Positions 1 to 9,319 of a DNA stretch of 57,488 nt are shown here, in pieces. Position 1 is the stretch's first letter; each line of letters starts with the position of its first letter. A model generated the notes under the pieces. The model made no database searches. It saw only the letters and a program-made list of their open reading frames with translations, and had not been told where the DNA came from. The translations under genes were made by a program, and so were the position numbers. Source of the DNA: Victivallis lenta (GTDB lineage Bacteria; Verrucomicrobiota; Lentisphaeria; Victivallales; Victivallaceae); NCBI RefSeq assembly GCF_009695545.1, contig NZ_VUNS01000033.1, positions 1 through 57,488 on the forward strand, written 5' to 3'.

Positions 1-156
1 GGCGGCTGTCAAACGGCAAACGGAATAAAAGCGACCAACGGGAGCGGTTATGCCGGATTGCCGCTTGACTGACGACGGGTTCTGATGTATCTCACGCTGA
101 TTTACCCACAAATTCCCGTGAAGACCCAAAAACAAAGAAACCAAGGGAGTTATGCT
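1..156 (+). other. Left-edge segment upstream of the giant gene; possible 3' tail of an upstream gene
   Basis: Frame 1 is open from the first base to a TGA at 70-72 and would end in ...GYAGLPLD. It could be the last 23 codons of a truncated upstream gene, but frame 3 is also open for a similar distance, so neither is firm. The rest is leader for the giant gene, with a GGGAG ribosome site at 145-149. I see no clear promoter or terminator. Confidence 0.25.
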
Positions 157-3100
157 ATGAGTATCATCTACACAGTCGACCCTGCGGAAGTTGCGTCCGA
201 AACCAATTTCCACACGATTCAGGAGGCGATCGACGCGGCGGCCGGAGTTGCCGGGGCCGGGAATCCGGTGGAAATCAGGATTGCCGCCGGAATTTATAAG
301 GAGGCGCTGACATTCCCCGCCGGCAAGGGCAACATCACGCTTTCCGGCGCCCGGGCGGGAGTCGACGCCTCTTCCCCGGAGCGCGGCACAGGCGAGACTG
401 TGCTGGTCGGTTACATCCTCGGCGCCGACGGCGGCGGCGCCCTGACCAACGTGACCATCGACGGCATGACGATCGAGGCCGCTTCTCAGGCGCAGATCGA
501 GGCCGGGGAGATTCGCAACAGCGGCAATGTTCCCTATCACGGGGTGATCTGGTCGCAGTATCAGAGCGACGGCTTCACTTTGAAGAACAACATCATCACC
601 AACGCCGGAAATCCCGCCAAGGGTACGATCTGGCTTGGTGCTCAAGAGAATGCGACGATCACCGGAAACCGGGTGACCACGGTACTGCCGGACGGGGAGG
701 TCAAAAAGGAGGCCACGCTGGGAATCGGCGGGACCTCCGGCACGACCACGATCACCGGGAATGTCTTCGATTCCGCTCATAATGCCGTCAACCTGAGCGG
801 GAACAACGGCGGGGACATCACCATATCCGGGAACCACATTCTGAATGCCGCCAAATGCGGCATTCAGGTGACCAGCGCTCCCGCCGGAGGAAGCATTTCG
901 ATCACCGGCAATGTGATCGACAATTACGGTTCGGCCGTTTCCGGAAAAGCGGAGGACGAAGCGGCCATCGCTTTCCAGAAGCGCGGCGGGGCCGGGAATG
1001 AAGCGGTGGTCACCGTCACCGGCAACAGCGTCAAGGGGGATTACGATGTGCCGCTGCTCTTCTTCAGCAACAATCCCGCGGACGTTGCGGGGTCCGTCAT
1101 CAGGGACAACGTATTTCAGGGCGGCAGTTCGACCGGCGTCTACATCAAGACTTCCCAGGGAGTGCAGACCGCCGATCTGGCGGTCGCCGATAACTTCTAT
1201 CTGAATGCAGCCGGCGCCCAGCTGACGGAGGTTCCGGCTGTCCAGGTGGAGAGCGATTCGACGGTGAACACCACGCCCGATCCGGAGGCTGCCGTCATTT
1301 CTCCGGCTGTCGTCGTCGAAACCGGCGCTTCGGTCGTGATTGTCGATGCGGCCTGGGCTGCCTGCGAAGCCGGAACGCTGGTAATGGCCGGGGGAAAATG
1401 CTACACGATCGGCGTGAATGCTTTCGGGACTGTTCAGGCGGCGGCCGATGGTGTGGAAACCGGCGGCACGGTCAGGATTCAGGCCGGGGTTTACGATGAG
1501 AATCTGATGCTCACCAGGAGCATGACATTGCTCGGGGCTGCCGGAAATGGCACGGTGCTCAATGGCGGTATCGGGGCCGCCGCCGATCATATTGTCATTG
1601 ACGGGCTTTTCATTCGTCCCGGCAGTGTCAATACGGTTGATGCGAATGGCGGCGCTGCTGCCGGCGTATCAGTCGAAAAGCACGGCATTACCGGCCTGAC
1701 GGTCCGAAACTGCCGGATCGATTGCTCGGCGGCGATAGGCGGCAATGTGAAGGTTTACGGCATTACCGCCGGCTTGGGAAGCCGTTCCTATTACTCTTCC
1801 GCTGTTACGCTTGAGAATAACCGCATTACCGGTTATACGACGGGAAACGCCATTTCTGCCACGGCCCAGAACGGGATCTATCTGCGGTTTGTGAGCGGTG
1901 CGACTGTCTCCGGCAATACGGTTGAAGGCTTTTCCCACCACCTGATGCAGTTCCAGGCAGGCAGCGACGCAACGGTGACGAACAACGTTGTCCGGGATAC
2001 GGACCGTAACGGCATTCAATTCGGAGCCACTGCTTCCGGAAGCAATCTCGTAAAAGGCAATGCCGTTTCGGACTGCCGGGGAGCCAGCAGCGATGACGCG
2101 GCGATTGTGCTCCGCAATGACGGAACCGGCTCCATGACGGTAACCGGAAACGAGGTGACCGGCAATAAGACCGGCGTCTACATCTCCGAAGTTACCGATG
2201 TAACGCTGCTGGAGATCACCGGTAATATCATCGACGGCAATACGATCGACATCGCCGGCAACAGTGCGTCCGACATCACCTTGAGCGGCAACAACTATGG
2301 AGCGGATGGCGAAGCCGTCGTCAGCCAGCAGGGCGCCGGGAAGCTGGAGCCCGGAGCGTCTGCTTCGGCGGAGACCGCCACGACCTCCATTTTCATCAAT
2401 CCGGCCTGGGCGGGACAGACGACCGTTATCGGTCCGGACGGCAAATTCTACACGGTCGGCGTCAACGCCTTTACGAAGGTTGATGCGGCGGTAATCACCG
2501 CAGACACCCTTAATCTGGATGTGACCGGGCCGGCCGCCTGGCTGGGACGCCAGACCATTGATCTGAGCGGGGCTGTGGGCAAAACCACCGTTACGTTCCA
2601 CGATATCACCGACTCCACCGTCGGCGCCTATCGCACCTATTTGAAAGGTAACAACTCCACGGTCGTCACCTTCGACAATGTGACTGCTCCCTGCCACATT
2701 TTTATGGAAAATCTGAGCGAGATCGCGCTTGTCGGAAACTCGCAGCTTGAATTCACCACCTATAACAACAACGACAGTCTGAGCACGCCTACATTCACGA
2801 ATGTCGGAAAGCTGACCGTCAACGCAGGGACTCTCTGCTATTTCAGCAGTACGAATCAATACGGGTTGGGGGAAACTGTTATTTCCGGCGCCGGCACGAT
2901 CAAAACTGCCGGAAACATGCTTGTCGGCGGCAACACGAATCAATTTGTCGGAACTTTGGAGATCGCCGGCAGCGTGACGATGGAAAGCGTCGAAAGCGGT
3001 TTCGCCAACGCGTCGCAGATCATCAACAACGGCACGATGTACTGCAACGCCGCCGGCACCATGGTTTTCGGTCAGAAGATTACCGGTTCCGGCATGATCA

Positions 3101-6100
3101 CAGCCAGGAAGGAGGGCGGGACCGAGGTCGTGATTACCGGCGATCTTTCCGGCTACACCGGCAAATTCGACGCGCTTTCGGGGAACACGATCAAACTCAA
3201 CACCACGCTGAACGACACGGTCAATCTCTCTCACTCCGGCGGTTCTGCCGGGACGGTGGAGCTGAATGGGGACGGCAGCGGAAAAACGGTTACGGTCAAC
3301 AGCACGACGGATACCTCCACGGCGCTGAAGGTCTTCATGAACTGGAACGATGTTCTCGTTCAGGCCAACGGCAATGCGGAAACGAAGGTGTACGGAACCA
3401 TTTTCCTCGGCAGCAATGAGGGCGGAGCTTCCGTCTCCGACCTTGAGGTGAGGCTTTCCGCAATGAATCTGACCGGTGGGTCGGTCGGTCACATCTATCT
3501 CGGCGGCAGGGGCGATACCATCAATGACGGCGACGATGCCGATAAAAATGCGATCGTGCTGCATGTCGATTCCGCTTATTCCACGATTTACGGAGCGGGA
3601 GAAAACGGTACGGTCAACGGCGACATCACCATCAACGTCACCGATAAGGCGTGCGGTCTGCCCTCTACTTTCGCCCCGAACGGGCAGATTTATGGCGGCG
3701 GAACCGGTAATACGATCAACGGCAATGTGAATATCAATGTCAATGCCGGAGAGGCATCGGTCGGAGATATCTACGGTGCCAATGCTTCCGGGGCAATCGA
3801 CGGCGACATCAATATCACGCTTTCCTCCGGAAAAGTGAGGCAGCTGTACGGACTCCGCAACGGCAGTGCCTCCGGCAGCAGCGTGAAGAATATTGTCATC
3901 AATGTGGAAGGCGGCAGCGTCGATGATATTCGCGGCGGCAACTCCTCGGCCGGCAAGGTGCCGGGTGAATTCCGCGCCGACTGTGTGCAGATCAACCTGA
4001 CCGGAGGGGAAGTGACCGGCAAGCTTTATGGCGGGTCGCAGCTCAATGCGGGCAGGATTGACATCGTTGTTGACGGTGCATCTGCCGGGGATATCTATGC
4101 CGGCAGCAAATACGGCACTGTCGGAAATACCTCGGTTGAAGTGAAATCCGGCACGGTTTCCGGCAGCATTTACGGCGGCGGCGCCGGCGGATCGTCGGCT
4201 CTTGGTTATTCGGCTGTCGACAATGCAGAAATTGTCGTCTCCGGCGGCAATGTGACCGGAACGATTTACGGCGGCGGTTCTTCGGGGGACGCCACCGGGA
4301 ATGCTTCGATTGAAATCACCGGCGGAGAAGTCAACGACATCAGCCTTGGCGGAGCAGGCGGCGCTGTTGTCAATTCGACATTGAAAATCAGCGGAGCCGA
4401 TACCGTGGTCAATGGCAATATTACAGCCGATTCCTTGAGCGGCGATGCGGAGATATCGATCACCGGTACTGCGGTCAACGGCATTACCATGAACGCCGAA
4501 GGAAACAATCTGCTGATCAACAACGGAAGAGTCGAAGGGGAAGTCTCCTCCGACGGCGCGCTGGCTATTTCCGGCAAGGGTGTTTTCACGCAGGCGATCA
4601 CGGCGGCGACGCTGACGGCGGCGGATGGGCTGACTTTTGAAGTCTCCGCCGCCGATCTTGCGAAGCCGCTGGTCAACCTGACCGGCGCCGAAGCCAGTAC
4701 GCTCGGCAACATCACTGTGAAGCTGACCGATGGTTCCCTGAGCGATTTTGCCGGCAAACAGCTTGTGAGCGGCAATCTGGCCGGAGATGTCAACCTGACG
4801 CTCTCCGACGGCAGTTCGACGGCGGAGGTGGTCACTTCCGGCGATCTCTTTGTCAACAGCGAATGGAGCTCGAAGAAGGAAGGAGAGCTGGTCGAACTGG
4901 ATGGCAAATTCTATGTCATCGGCAAAACCGCGTTCGCTTCGGCGGATGAAGCCGCCGCGAGGGCGGCCGCCGGAGACAGCGTCCATATCCGTAGCGCGGC
5001 TTTGCAGACGCTCGGGACCGGCAAGGCCATGACTGCCGAGACGGTCTACATCGGCAAGTGGAATGCCGTAAGCGGCGATCCCGATACCGGGAACGTCGGC
5101 TCGCTGACGCTCGGCACCGGTTCCCGGCTGGCGGCGAATAAGGTTTATGTCGGTACTGCGAACGAAGTGCTCGGCGCCCGTTCCTCGCAGCTGATCGTCG
5201 AAAGCGGCGCGCAGCTCTCCACCGGCGCCGAGACGCTGAACATCCGCTACGACGGCTATGTCAAGTTCAACGGCTGGGACGGTAAGACGGTATCGAACGT
5301 CACCATCTTCAATGTCGGCGGTTTCGCCGATGTCGACGCCGCCCACCTGACCGGCAATTCGTTGCAGGTGGCAGCCGATACGACCAATCCGCTCTACGCC
5401 ACGGCCGGAGCAGCCAAACTGACCATGACCAACGGCGCAGAGCTGGTTCTGACCGGCGGCATTGAGCTTGGGCGCAAAAAGAACCGTCACGGCATTCTCG
5501 AGCTCGACAATGCCGCTGTCGTGAGCCAGAGCGGAATTGTCTATGTCGGGTGGGACACGACGACGCCGGGCGAGTTCGGCACCGGCGAACTCCATCTGAA
5601 AAACGGTGCGAGCCTGACCGCCGTCAACGTCGTCGTCAATACCGGTAGCACGGCCACGGTTGAGTCGGGCAGCTCGCTCAGGGCGGATGTCGCCAACAAC
5701 GGCGTGGTCAATGTCTCCGGCGCGGTCGACCTCTCCGGCAATTTCACTGGAAACGCCATCAATTTCAGCGGGCCGACACAGCTTTCCAGCACCGGCGGCT
5801 TCACGCATGAGGCCGGGTTGAAAACAGACTGCCTTACTGAAATCGGTGCGGGGAGTTATCAGTTCAGCTCTCTGCTGTTCGACGCGGACGCCGCAAATCA
5901 GCAGAGCGTCGAAGTCACTTTCGCCTCCGGTGCCGATGTCAGGGTATCCGGCGTCATGGAAATCGACCGCCGTGTCAACGACGTCGTGCTCGATGCCGTC
6001 AAAGGTTCGATCCGGCTTGAAGCGGGAGCATCTGTCACTGTCGGCACCGAAAGTACGAACACCGGAAAGTTCTACAACAAGGTGAAATCCTCCACGATGG

Positions 6101-7989
6101 TTGACGCCGACGCGGTCCTGACGGTCTACGGCGAGTTCCAGAACAAGGGCGAGGTCACTGTCAACGGCACGCTGAACCTTTACAGCGTCGGCGGTCTGGG
6201 CGAATCCTTCGCCGGACGCGATAAAAACAATGGAACCGTGTCTGTTTCCGGCGGAATCGTGAACTATTCCGATACGGCGTCCAGCTCCGGCTGGTTCGGC
6301 ATCGGGGCTAAAATTCACAATTCCGGCTGGGAGGATGTGACGGAAGCCGGTTCCCGGGTCGTCATCTCCGATGGCGGTTCTCTGAATCTCGCACTCCGCG
6401 AAGAAAACAGCTACGAATATGCGTTCTGCGTCGGCACCGGCGCGGAATTGAAACTTGACGGCAGCCAGGGGGCCGTTTCGGTCAACGCTGCCGGAGTGAG
6501 TCTGCTCAACAACGGTGCGATCACGATGAATGCGAACTCGATCGTCACCGTGGCCGCGTTGCAGAACAACGGCACGATCAGTATGGATTACAATTCCACG
6601 CTGGCGTTCGGGTCCTTCGAGAATGCCGGAACCATCTCCATCACTCTTGACGGATATTGCGGCGGCGAGAAGAAGCTGCTTCTGGATTACACCGGCAGCG
6701 AAACCCTGACCGGTGAATATTACAGCAAGTTGCTGGGCAGCAGCTGGAACGACGCCTGCTTCACGGTGGAGAACAATGATCTCTATCTGAATTATGATTC
6801 CGCTGTCGTGGTTTACGTCAACAGCACTTACTCGGAGGAGAACTGCGGCGGCCACACCTGGGGCGTGGACGCCTTCGCGGATCACGAGTCCGCCATGGCG
6901 AAGAACCCGGTGAGGGTGGTTTCCTGCGGCGGCGAGTTCAGCAGCACCGTCGCGTTGAACAGCAAGGAAGGGCAGATCGACGGCGGAACCTACAAGCCGC
7001 TGCTGGCCGGCCATCTGGTCAACACCGACGTCAAAAACTGGGATGACCACGAGGGAAATCTCACGGTCAGGATCAATGACGGCGCCTTCACCAGCAACGT
7101 CATCGGCGCGGACGGCGTCGCCGGCGGATCTTCGGAACGTACCGGAAATGTCTCTATGACGATTGACGGCGGAACCTTCAGCAAGCAGGTCGCCGGCGGC
7201 ATGTATCTCGCCCATACCGACAGCAGGGGCAGCGTCATTCTGACCGGAGATATCGACCTGACGATCTCCGGCGGCACGTTCGACGGGCGCATCTATGGAG
7301 GAAACTTCGGCATCAACGATACGGTTTCCGGCCGGATGTCGATGAAAGGCAACATCAACCTCACGATTGATGCGGGCAAGGCGCTGACCGTCAACGAGCA
7401 TATTTCCGCCGGTTCCAGAGGCCGCGGCACGGTGGATGGAAACGTCACCGTCACCGTCACCGGCAACGGCGACAACCTGACTTTCGACGGACTCCTTTTC
7501 GGCGGCTGCAGCGGCGACCTCTACCGTACGAACAACGGCGTCCGCACGGCCGATACAAGTGTCACGGGTGACCGGAAACTGGTGTTCGACGGCTTCAGCA
7601 ACGGGTTCGACGGCACGGTCTCCATGTTCGAAAGCGTCCGTTTTGCGGGCGGCTCTTCCGTTGCATTCACGAATGCGGCATTGAACCTCTCGGACATCTC
7701 GAACTGGGATTTTGAGTTCGGCAGCTCGTTAAGCGGCGTCAACCGTAATAATTTTGCGGGTGATACGCTCAATTTCGACCTCACCGGCTGGGCGGGCGAT
7801 CAGTGGGAAGTAATGTCCGGGAGCGCCTCGGCATTCTCCGGCTGGAACGACGCTTCCAGGGTGACTCTCGGCGGCGAATCGGCGGCATGGGATTCCGATA
7901 TCTCGGGATGGTGCAGTTCGAATTACCAGCTCACGCTGGAAGAGGACGGCGACGGCAGAAAATTGATCATTGCAGGCAAACTTGCTTAA
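157..7989 (+). CDS. Giant beta-helix repeat surface-type protein (2610 aa), no Sec signal
   Basis: The start at 157 (MSIIYTVD) is chosen because GGGAG lies 7 bases upstream; an upstream in-frame ATG at 85 lacks such a site. The first third has pectate-lyase/parallel beta-helix repeats of the N-x-I/V-x-x-N and ITGN type. The middle (about residues 1100-1400) has repeated IYGGG/IYAG turns, and the rest is Gly/Asn/Thr-rich beta-strand repeats. A short module with an aromatic residue, GK-Y, a G-x-x-AF element and a following Ala-rich helix recurs near residues 392-433, 745-783, 1564-1611 and, weaker, 2215-2256, and divides the protein into blocks. There is no hydrophobic signal peptide, LPXTG, PEP-CTERM or autotransporter barrel, and the C-terminus is ...LIIAGKLA. 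The family resembles large adhesin/autotransporter passengers, but the export route is unknown. It lies 21 bp upstream of the small-peptide cassette, so the two may be linked. Confidence 0.85.
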   Translation: MSIIYTVDPAEVASETNFHTIQEAIDAAAGVAGAGNPVEIRIAAGIYKEALTFPAGKGNITLSGARAGVDASSPERGTGETVLVGYILGADGGGALTNVTIDGMTIEAASQAQIEAGEIRNSGNVPYHGVIWSQYQSDGFTLKNNIITNAGNPAKGTIWLGAQENATITGNRVTTVLPDGEVKKEATLGIGGTSGTTTITGNVFDSAHNAVNLSGNNGGDITISGNHILNAAKCGIQVTSAPAGGSISITGNVIDNYGSAVSGKAEDEAAIAFQKRGGAGNEAVVTVTGNSVKGDYDVPLLFFSNNPADVAGSVIRDNVFQGGSSTGVYIKTSQGVQTADLAVADNFYLNAAGAQLTEVPAVQVESDSTVNTTPDPEAAVISPAVVVETGASVVIVDAAWAACEAGTLVMAGGKCYTIGVNAFGTVQAAADGVETGGTVRIQAGVYDENLMLTRSMTLLGAAGNGTVLNGGIGAAADHIVIDGLFIRPGSVNTVDANGGAAAGVSVEKHGITGLTVRNCRIDCSAAIGGNVKVYGITAGLGSRSYYSSAVTLENNRITGYTTGNAISATAQNGIYLRFVSGATVSGNTVEGFSHHLMQFQAGSDATVTNNVVRDTDRNGIQFGATASGSNLVKGNAVSDCRGASSDDAAIVLRNDGTGSMTVTGNEVTGNKTGVYISEVTDVTLLEITGNIIDGNTIDIAGNSASDITLSGNNYGADGEAVVSQQGAGKLEPGASASAETATTSIFINPAWAGQTTVIGPDGKFYTVGVNAFTKVDAAVITADTLNLDVTGPAAWLGRQTIDLSGAVGKTTVTFHDITDSTVGAYRTYLKGNNSTVVTFDNVTAPCHIFMENLSEIALVGNSQLEFTTYNNNDSLSTPTFTNVGKLTVNAGTLCYFSSTNQYGLGETVISGAGTIKTAGNMLVGGNTNQFVGTLEIAGSVTMESVESGFANASQIINNGTMYCNAAGTMVFGQKITGSGMITARKEGGTEVVITGDLSGYTGKFDALSGNTIKLNTTLNDTVNLSHSGGSAGTVELNGDGSGKTVTVNSTTDTSTALKVFMNWNDVLVQANGNAETKVYGTIFLGSNEGGASVSDLEVRLSAMNLTGGSVGHIYLGGRGDTINDGDDADKNAIVLHVDSAYSTIYGAGENGTVNGDITINVTDKACGLPSTFAPNGQIYGGGTGNTINGNVNINVNAGEASVGDIYGANASGAIDGDINITLSSGKVRQLYGLRNGSASGSSVKNIVINVEGGSVDDIRGGNSSAGKVPGEFRADCVQINLTGGEVTGKLYGGSQLNAGRIDIVVDGASAGDIYAGSKYGTVGNTSVEVKSGTVSGSIYGGGAGGSSALGYSAVDNAEIVVSGGNVTGTIYGGGSSGDATGNASIEITGGEVNDISLGGAGGAVVNSTLKISGADTVVNGNITADSLSGDAEISITGTAVNGITMNAEGNNLLINNGRVEGEVSSDGALAISGKGVFTQAITAATLTAADGLTFEVSAADLAKPLVNLTGAEASTLGNITVKLTDGSLSDFAGKQLVSGNLAGDVNLTLSDGSSTAEVVTSGDLFVNSEWSSKKEGELVELDGKFYVIGKTAFASADEAAARAAAGDSVHIRSAALQTLGTGKAMTAETVYIGKWNAVSGDPDTGNVGSLTLGTGSRLAANKVYVGTANEVLGARSSQLIVESGAQLSTGAETLNIRYDGYVKFNGWDGKTVSNVTIFNVGGFADVDAAHLTGNSLQVAADTTNPLYATAGAAKLTMTNGAELVLTGGIELGRKKNRHGILELDNAAVVSQSGIVYVGWDTTTPGEFGTGELHLKNGASLTAVNVVVNTGSTATVESGSSLRADVANNGVVNVSGAVDLSGNFTGNAINFSGPTQLSSTGGFTHEAGLKTDCLTEIGAGSYQFSSLLFDADAANQQSVEVTFASGADVRVSGVMEIDRRVNDVVLDAVKGSIRLEAGASVTVGTESTNTGKFYNKVKSSTMVDADAVLTVYGEFQNKGEVTVNGTLNLYSVGGLGESFAGRDKNNGTVSVSGGIVNYSDTASSSGWFGIGAKIHNSGWEDVTEAGSRVVISDGGSLNLALREENSYEYAFCVGTGAELKLDGSQGAVSVNAAGVSLLNNGAITMNANSIVTVAALQNNGTISMDYNSTLAFGSFENAGTISITLDGYCGGEKKLLLDYTGSETLTGEYYSKLLGSSWNDACFTVENNDLYLNYDSAVVVYVNSTYSEENCGGHTWGVDAFADHESAMAKNPVRVVSCGGEFSSTVALNSKEGQIDGGTYKPLLAGHLVNTDVKNWDDHEGNLTVRINDGAFTSNVIGADGVAGGSSERTGNVSMTIDGGTFSKQVAGGMYLAHTDSRGSVILTGDIDLTISGGTFDGRIYGGNFGINDTVSGRMSMKGNINLTIDAGKALTVNEHISAGSRGRGTVDGNVTVTVTGNGDNLTFDGLLFGGCSGDLYRTNNGVRTADTSVTGDRKLVFDGFSNGFDGTVSMFESVRFAGGSSVAFTNAALNLSDISNWDFEFGSSLSGVNRNNFAGDTLNFDLTGWAGDQWEVMSGSASAFSGWNDASRVTLGGESAAWDSDISGWCSSNYQLTLEEDGDGRKLIIAGKLA

Positions 7990-8010
7990 ATACAGGAAAG
8001 GAAACAGCAG

Positions 8011-8154
8011 ATGCAGGACGAAGAAAAGATGTGGTATGAAGCACCCGCAATCGAGGAGCTTTCCTCCCGGTTGTTCCGGGGAAGCGAAGGTGAACCGGGA
8101 GGCGAGGGGTCCGGCGGAATGCCGCCGGACGGCGACGGAGATCCGCTGGTCTAG
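8011..8154 (+). CDS. 47-aa peptide with YxxPxI leader-like motif, candidate RiPP precursor
   Basis: A short ORF (MQDEEKMWYEAPAIEEL..., ending in GDGDPLV) with an AGGAAAGGA ribosome site 8-10 bases upstream. Its TAG stop is one base before the ATG of the kinase gene, which suggests coupled translation. The N-terminal half is acidic and contains YEAPAIEEL. This fits the YxxPx(I/L) pattern by which PqqD/RRE proteins bind leader peptides, for example in lasso peptides. The C-terminal half is Gly/Pro/Asp-rich with one Ser-Gly pair and no Cys. The following RRE protein, kinase and peptidase support a role as a modified and cleaved substrate. The assignment rests on context and motif only; it could also be a small regulatory protein. 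Confidence 0.6.
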   Translation: MQDEEKMWYEAPAIEELSSRLFRGSEGEPGGEGSGGMPPDGDGDPLV

Positions 8155-8155
8155 A

Positions 8156-9019
8156 ATGTCGGAGCTGGTATTGCCGCTGCGGACCGGATCCCCGCTGATC
8201 GTGCGGGATTCGGCCGCAGGCCGGCCGGGTTGTCTGGACCGGCTGGCGCTCCTGACCGGCGGAAAGGTGCGGGATGCGGTTTCCGCCGCATCTCCCCAGT
8301 GCGAAATTACCGTGGAGGCGCCGTCCGGCCGTTCCTGCTCCGAACTGGCGGCATGGAGGCGTTATGCCCTGTTGCTGGACCGGGATAACGACGGATTCGT
8401 CATAACTCTCCGGAAAGGGGAAACGGGGTCGCCGCCGCCGATTCCGGTCGGCCTCTGGCAGCTTGGATTGCTGACCGCCTGTATTTCCGCCGTTTTGCGC
8501 GGCGCCCGGATTCTTCCGGTTCACGGCGCTTTGCTCGCCGTTTCGAAAGGCGGGCTTCTGCTGTGCGGCCAAAGCGGAATGGGCAAGAGCACGACGAGCC
8601 GGCGCTGGCAGGCGGCGGGCGGTTCCGTTCCGGCCGACGACATGGTTCTGCTGGAATGCGGCGGGGAGGAGGTGATTGCCCATCCGCTGCCGACCTGGAG
8701 CCGTTGCCGCGAATCTCTGGAGGGGGCGTCTTATCCGTTTGAACCGGCGCTTCCCGTCGCCGGAGTGTTTGCTCTGGCCCGCGGCGAGGAGCGGGAGGAG
8801 CTGAAGGAAGCTGCCTCCCGGGAGTTTTTCATGAGCATATACAGCGCGTGCTGTTGCTTCGCTTCTCCTCTGGTCAGGCTGCTGCCGCAGGAGGAACGGG
8901 AGCGGCTGCTGGCCGCCATCCGCGAAACTGCGGACCGGCTGGCGGAGGTTTCGCCGCCGACGGCTCTGTTTGCCCATCTGGACGGAAATTTGCAGAAAAC
9001 GTTAAAGGATTATTTATGA
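8156..9019 (+). CDS. HPr kinase-like (HprK C-terminal fold) protein of a peptide-modification cassette
   Basis: 287 residues from the ATG at 8156, just after the stop of the small peptide. A P-loop GQSGMGKST lies at residues 138-146, preceded by PVHGALLAV (the HG motif usual in HprK-like kinases) and followed by the Asp pair PADD near 161. The N-terminal 110 residues look like the variable domain seen in HprK-related proteins of PqqD-associated cassettes (for example SynChlorMet ScmC and paeninodin-type kinases). No HPr-binding partner is nearby, so a role in classical carbon catabolite control is unlikely. A kinase or ATP-binding maturation protein acting on the 47-aa peptide is the better inference. 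It ends in an ATGA overlap with the PqqD-like gene. Confidence 0.75.
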   Translation: MSELVLPLRTGSPLIVRDSAAGRPGCLDRLALLTGGKVRDAVSAASPQCEITVEAPSGRSCSELAAWRRYALLLDRDNDGFVITLRKGETGSPPPIPVGLWQLGLLTACISAVLRGARILPVHGALLAVSKGGLLLCGQSGMGKSTTSRRWQAAGGSVPADDMVLLECGGEEVIAHPLPTWSRCRESLEGASYPFEPALPVAGVFALARGEEREELKEAASREFFMSIYSACCCFASPLVRLLPQEERERLLAAIRETADRLAEVSPPTALFAHLDGNLQKTLKDYL

Positions 9020-9276
9020 GACTGAATCCGCTTGCAATGATGCGGGAGGAGTTTGACGGGACCGGCATTGTTTTCGACCCCGACAATAACCGGGCGATGA
9101 CGCTGAATGCTTCCGGGGTGGCTGTCTGGCGTGTGCTGAGCACCGGCGGTACGGCGGCCGATGCGGCGGTGCGGCTGCGGGAGACGTTCCGCGGCGTCAC
9201 TCCGGAACAGGCCGCCGCTGATGTCCGTAAGTTCATCGGCGCGCTGAAGGAAAAATCCCTGCTTGCCGACGATTGA
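9016..9276 (+). CDS. PqqD-like RiPP recognition element protein
   Basis: 86 residues. The core LNASGVAVWRVL, followed by a helical segment (EQAAADVRKFIGALKEKSLL), matches the PqqD/RRE winged-helix family, which holds the leader peptide of ribosomal peptides for the modifying enzyme. Length is normal for a stand-alone PqqD. It overlaps the kinase gene by 4 bases (ATGA), so the two should be made together. In known systems PqqD works with a radical SAM protein, a cyclase or a protease; here the only partners in view are the kinase and the S26 peptidase. Confidence 0.85.
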   Translation: MRLNPLAMMREEFDGTGIVFDPDNNRAMTLNASGVAVWRVLSTGGTAADAAVRLRETFRGVTPEQAAADVRKFIGALKEKSLLADD

Positions 9277-9319
9277 CCCGGATGTTGCGTGCAGCCTGCT
9301 GAAATCGGAGAAATATCTT

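Noticed and set aside
1669-7401. A 1910-residue open frame on the minus strand opposite the giant gene
   Set aside because: It is a GC-rich shadow of the beta-repeat gene; the composition (Arg/Asp/Ile-rich, no domains) and lack of a ribosome site argue against coding.
8011-8154. Classical lasso peptide precursor
   Set aside because: The YxxPxI motif fits, but there is no asparagine-synthetase cyclase or transglutaminase-type protease, and the C-terminal half lacks the Gly-start ring plus fixed Asp/Glu arrangement.
8156-9019. HPr kinase/phosphorylase acting in carbon catabolite control
   Set aside because: No HPr or PTS gene is nearby, the N-terminal domain is different, and the gene is packed in a peptide cassette.
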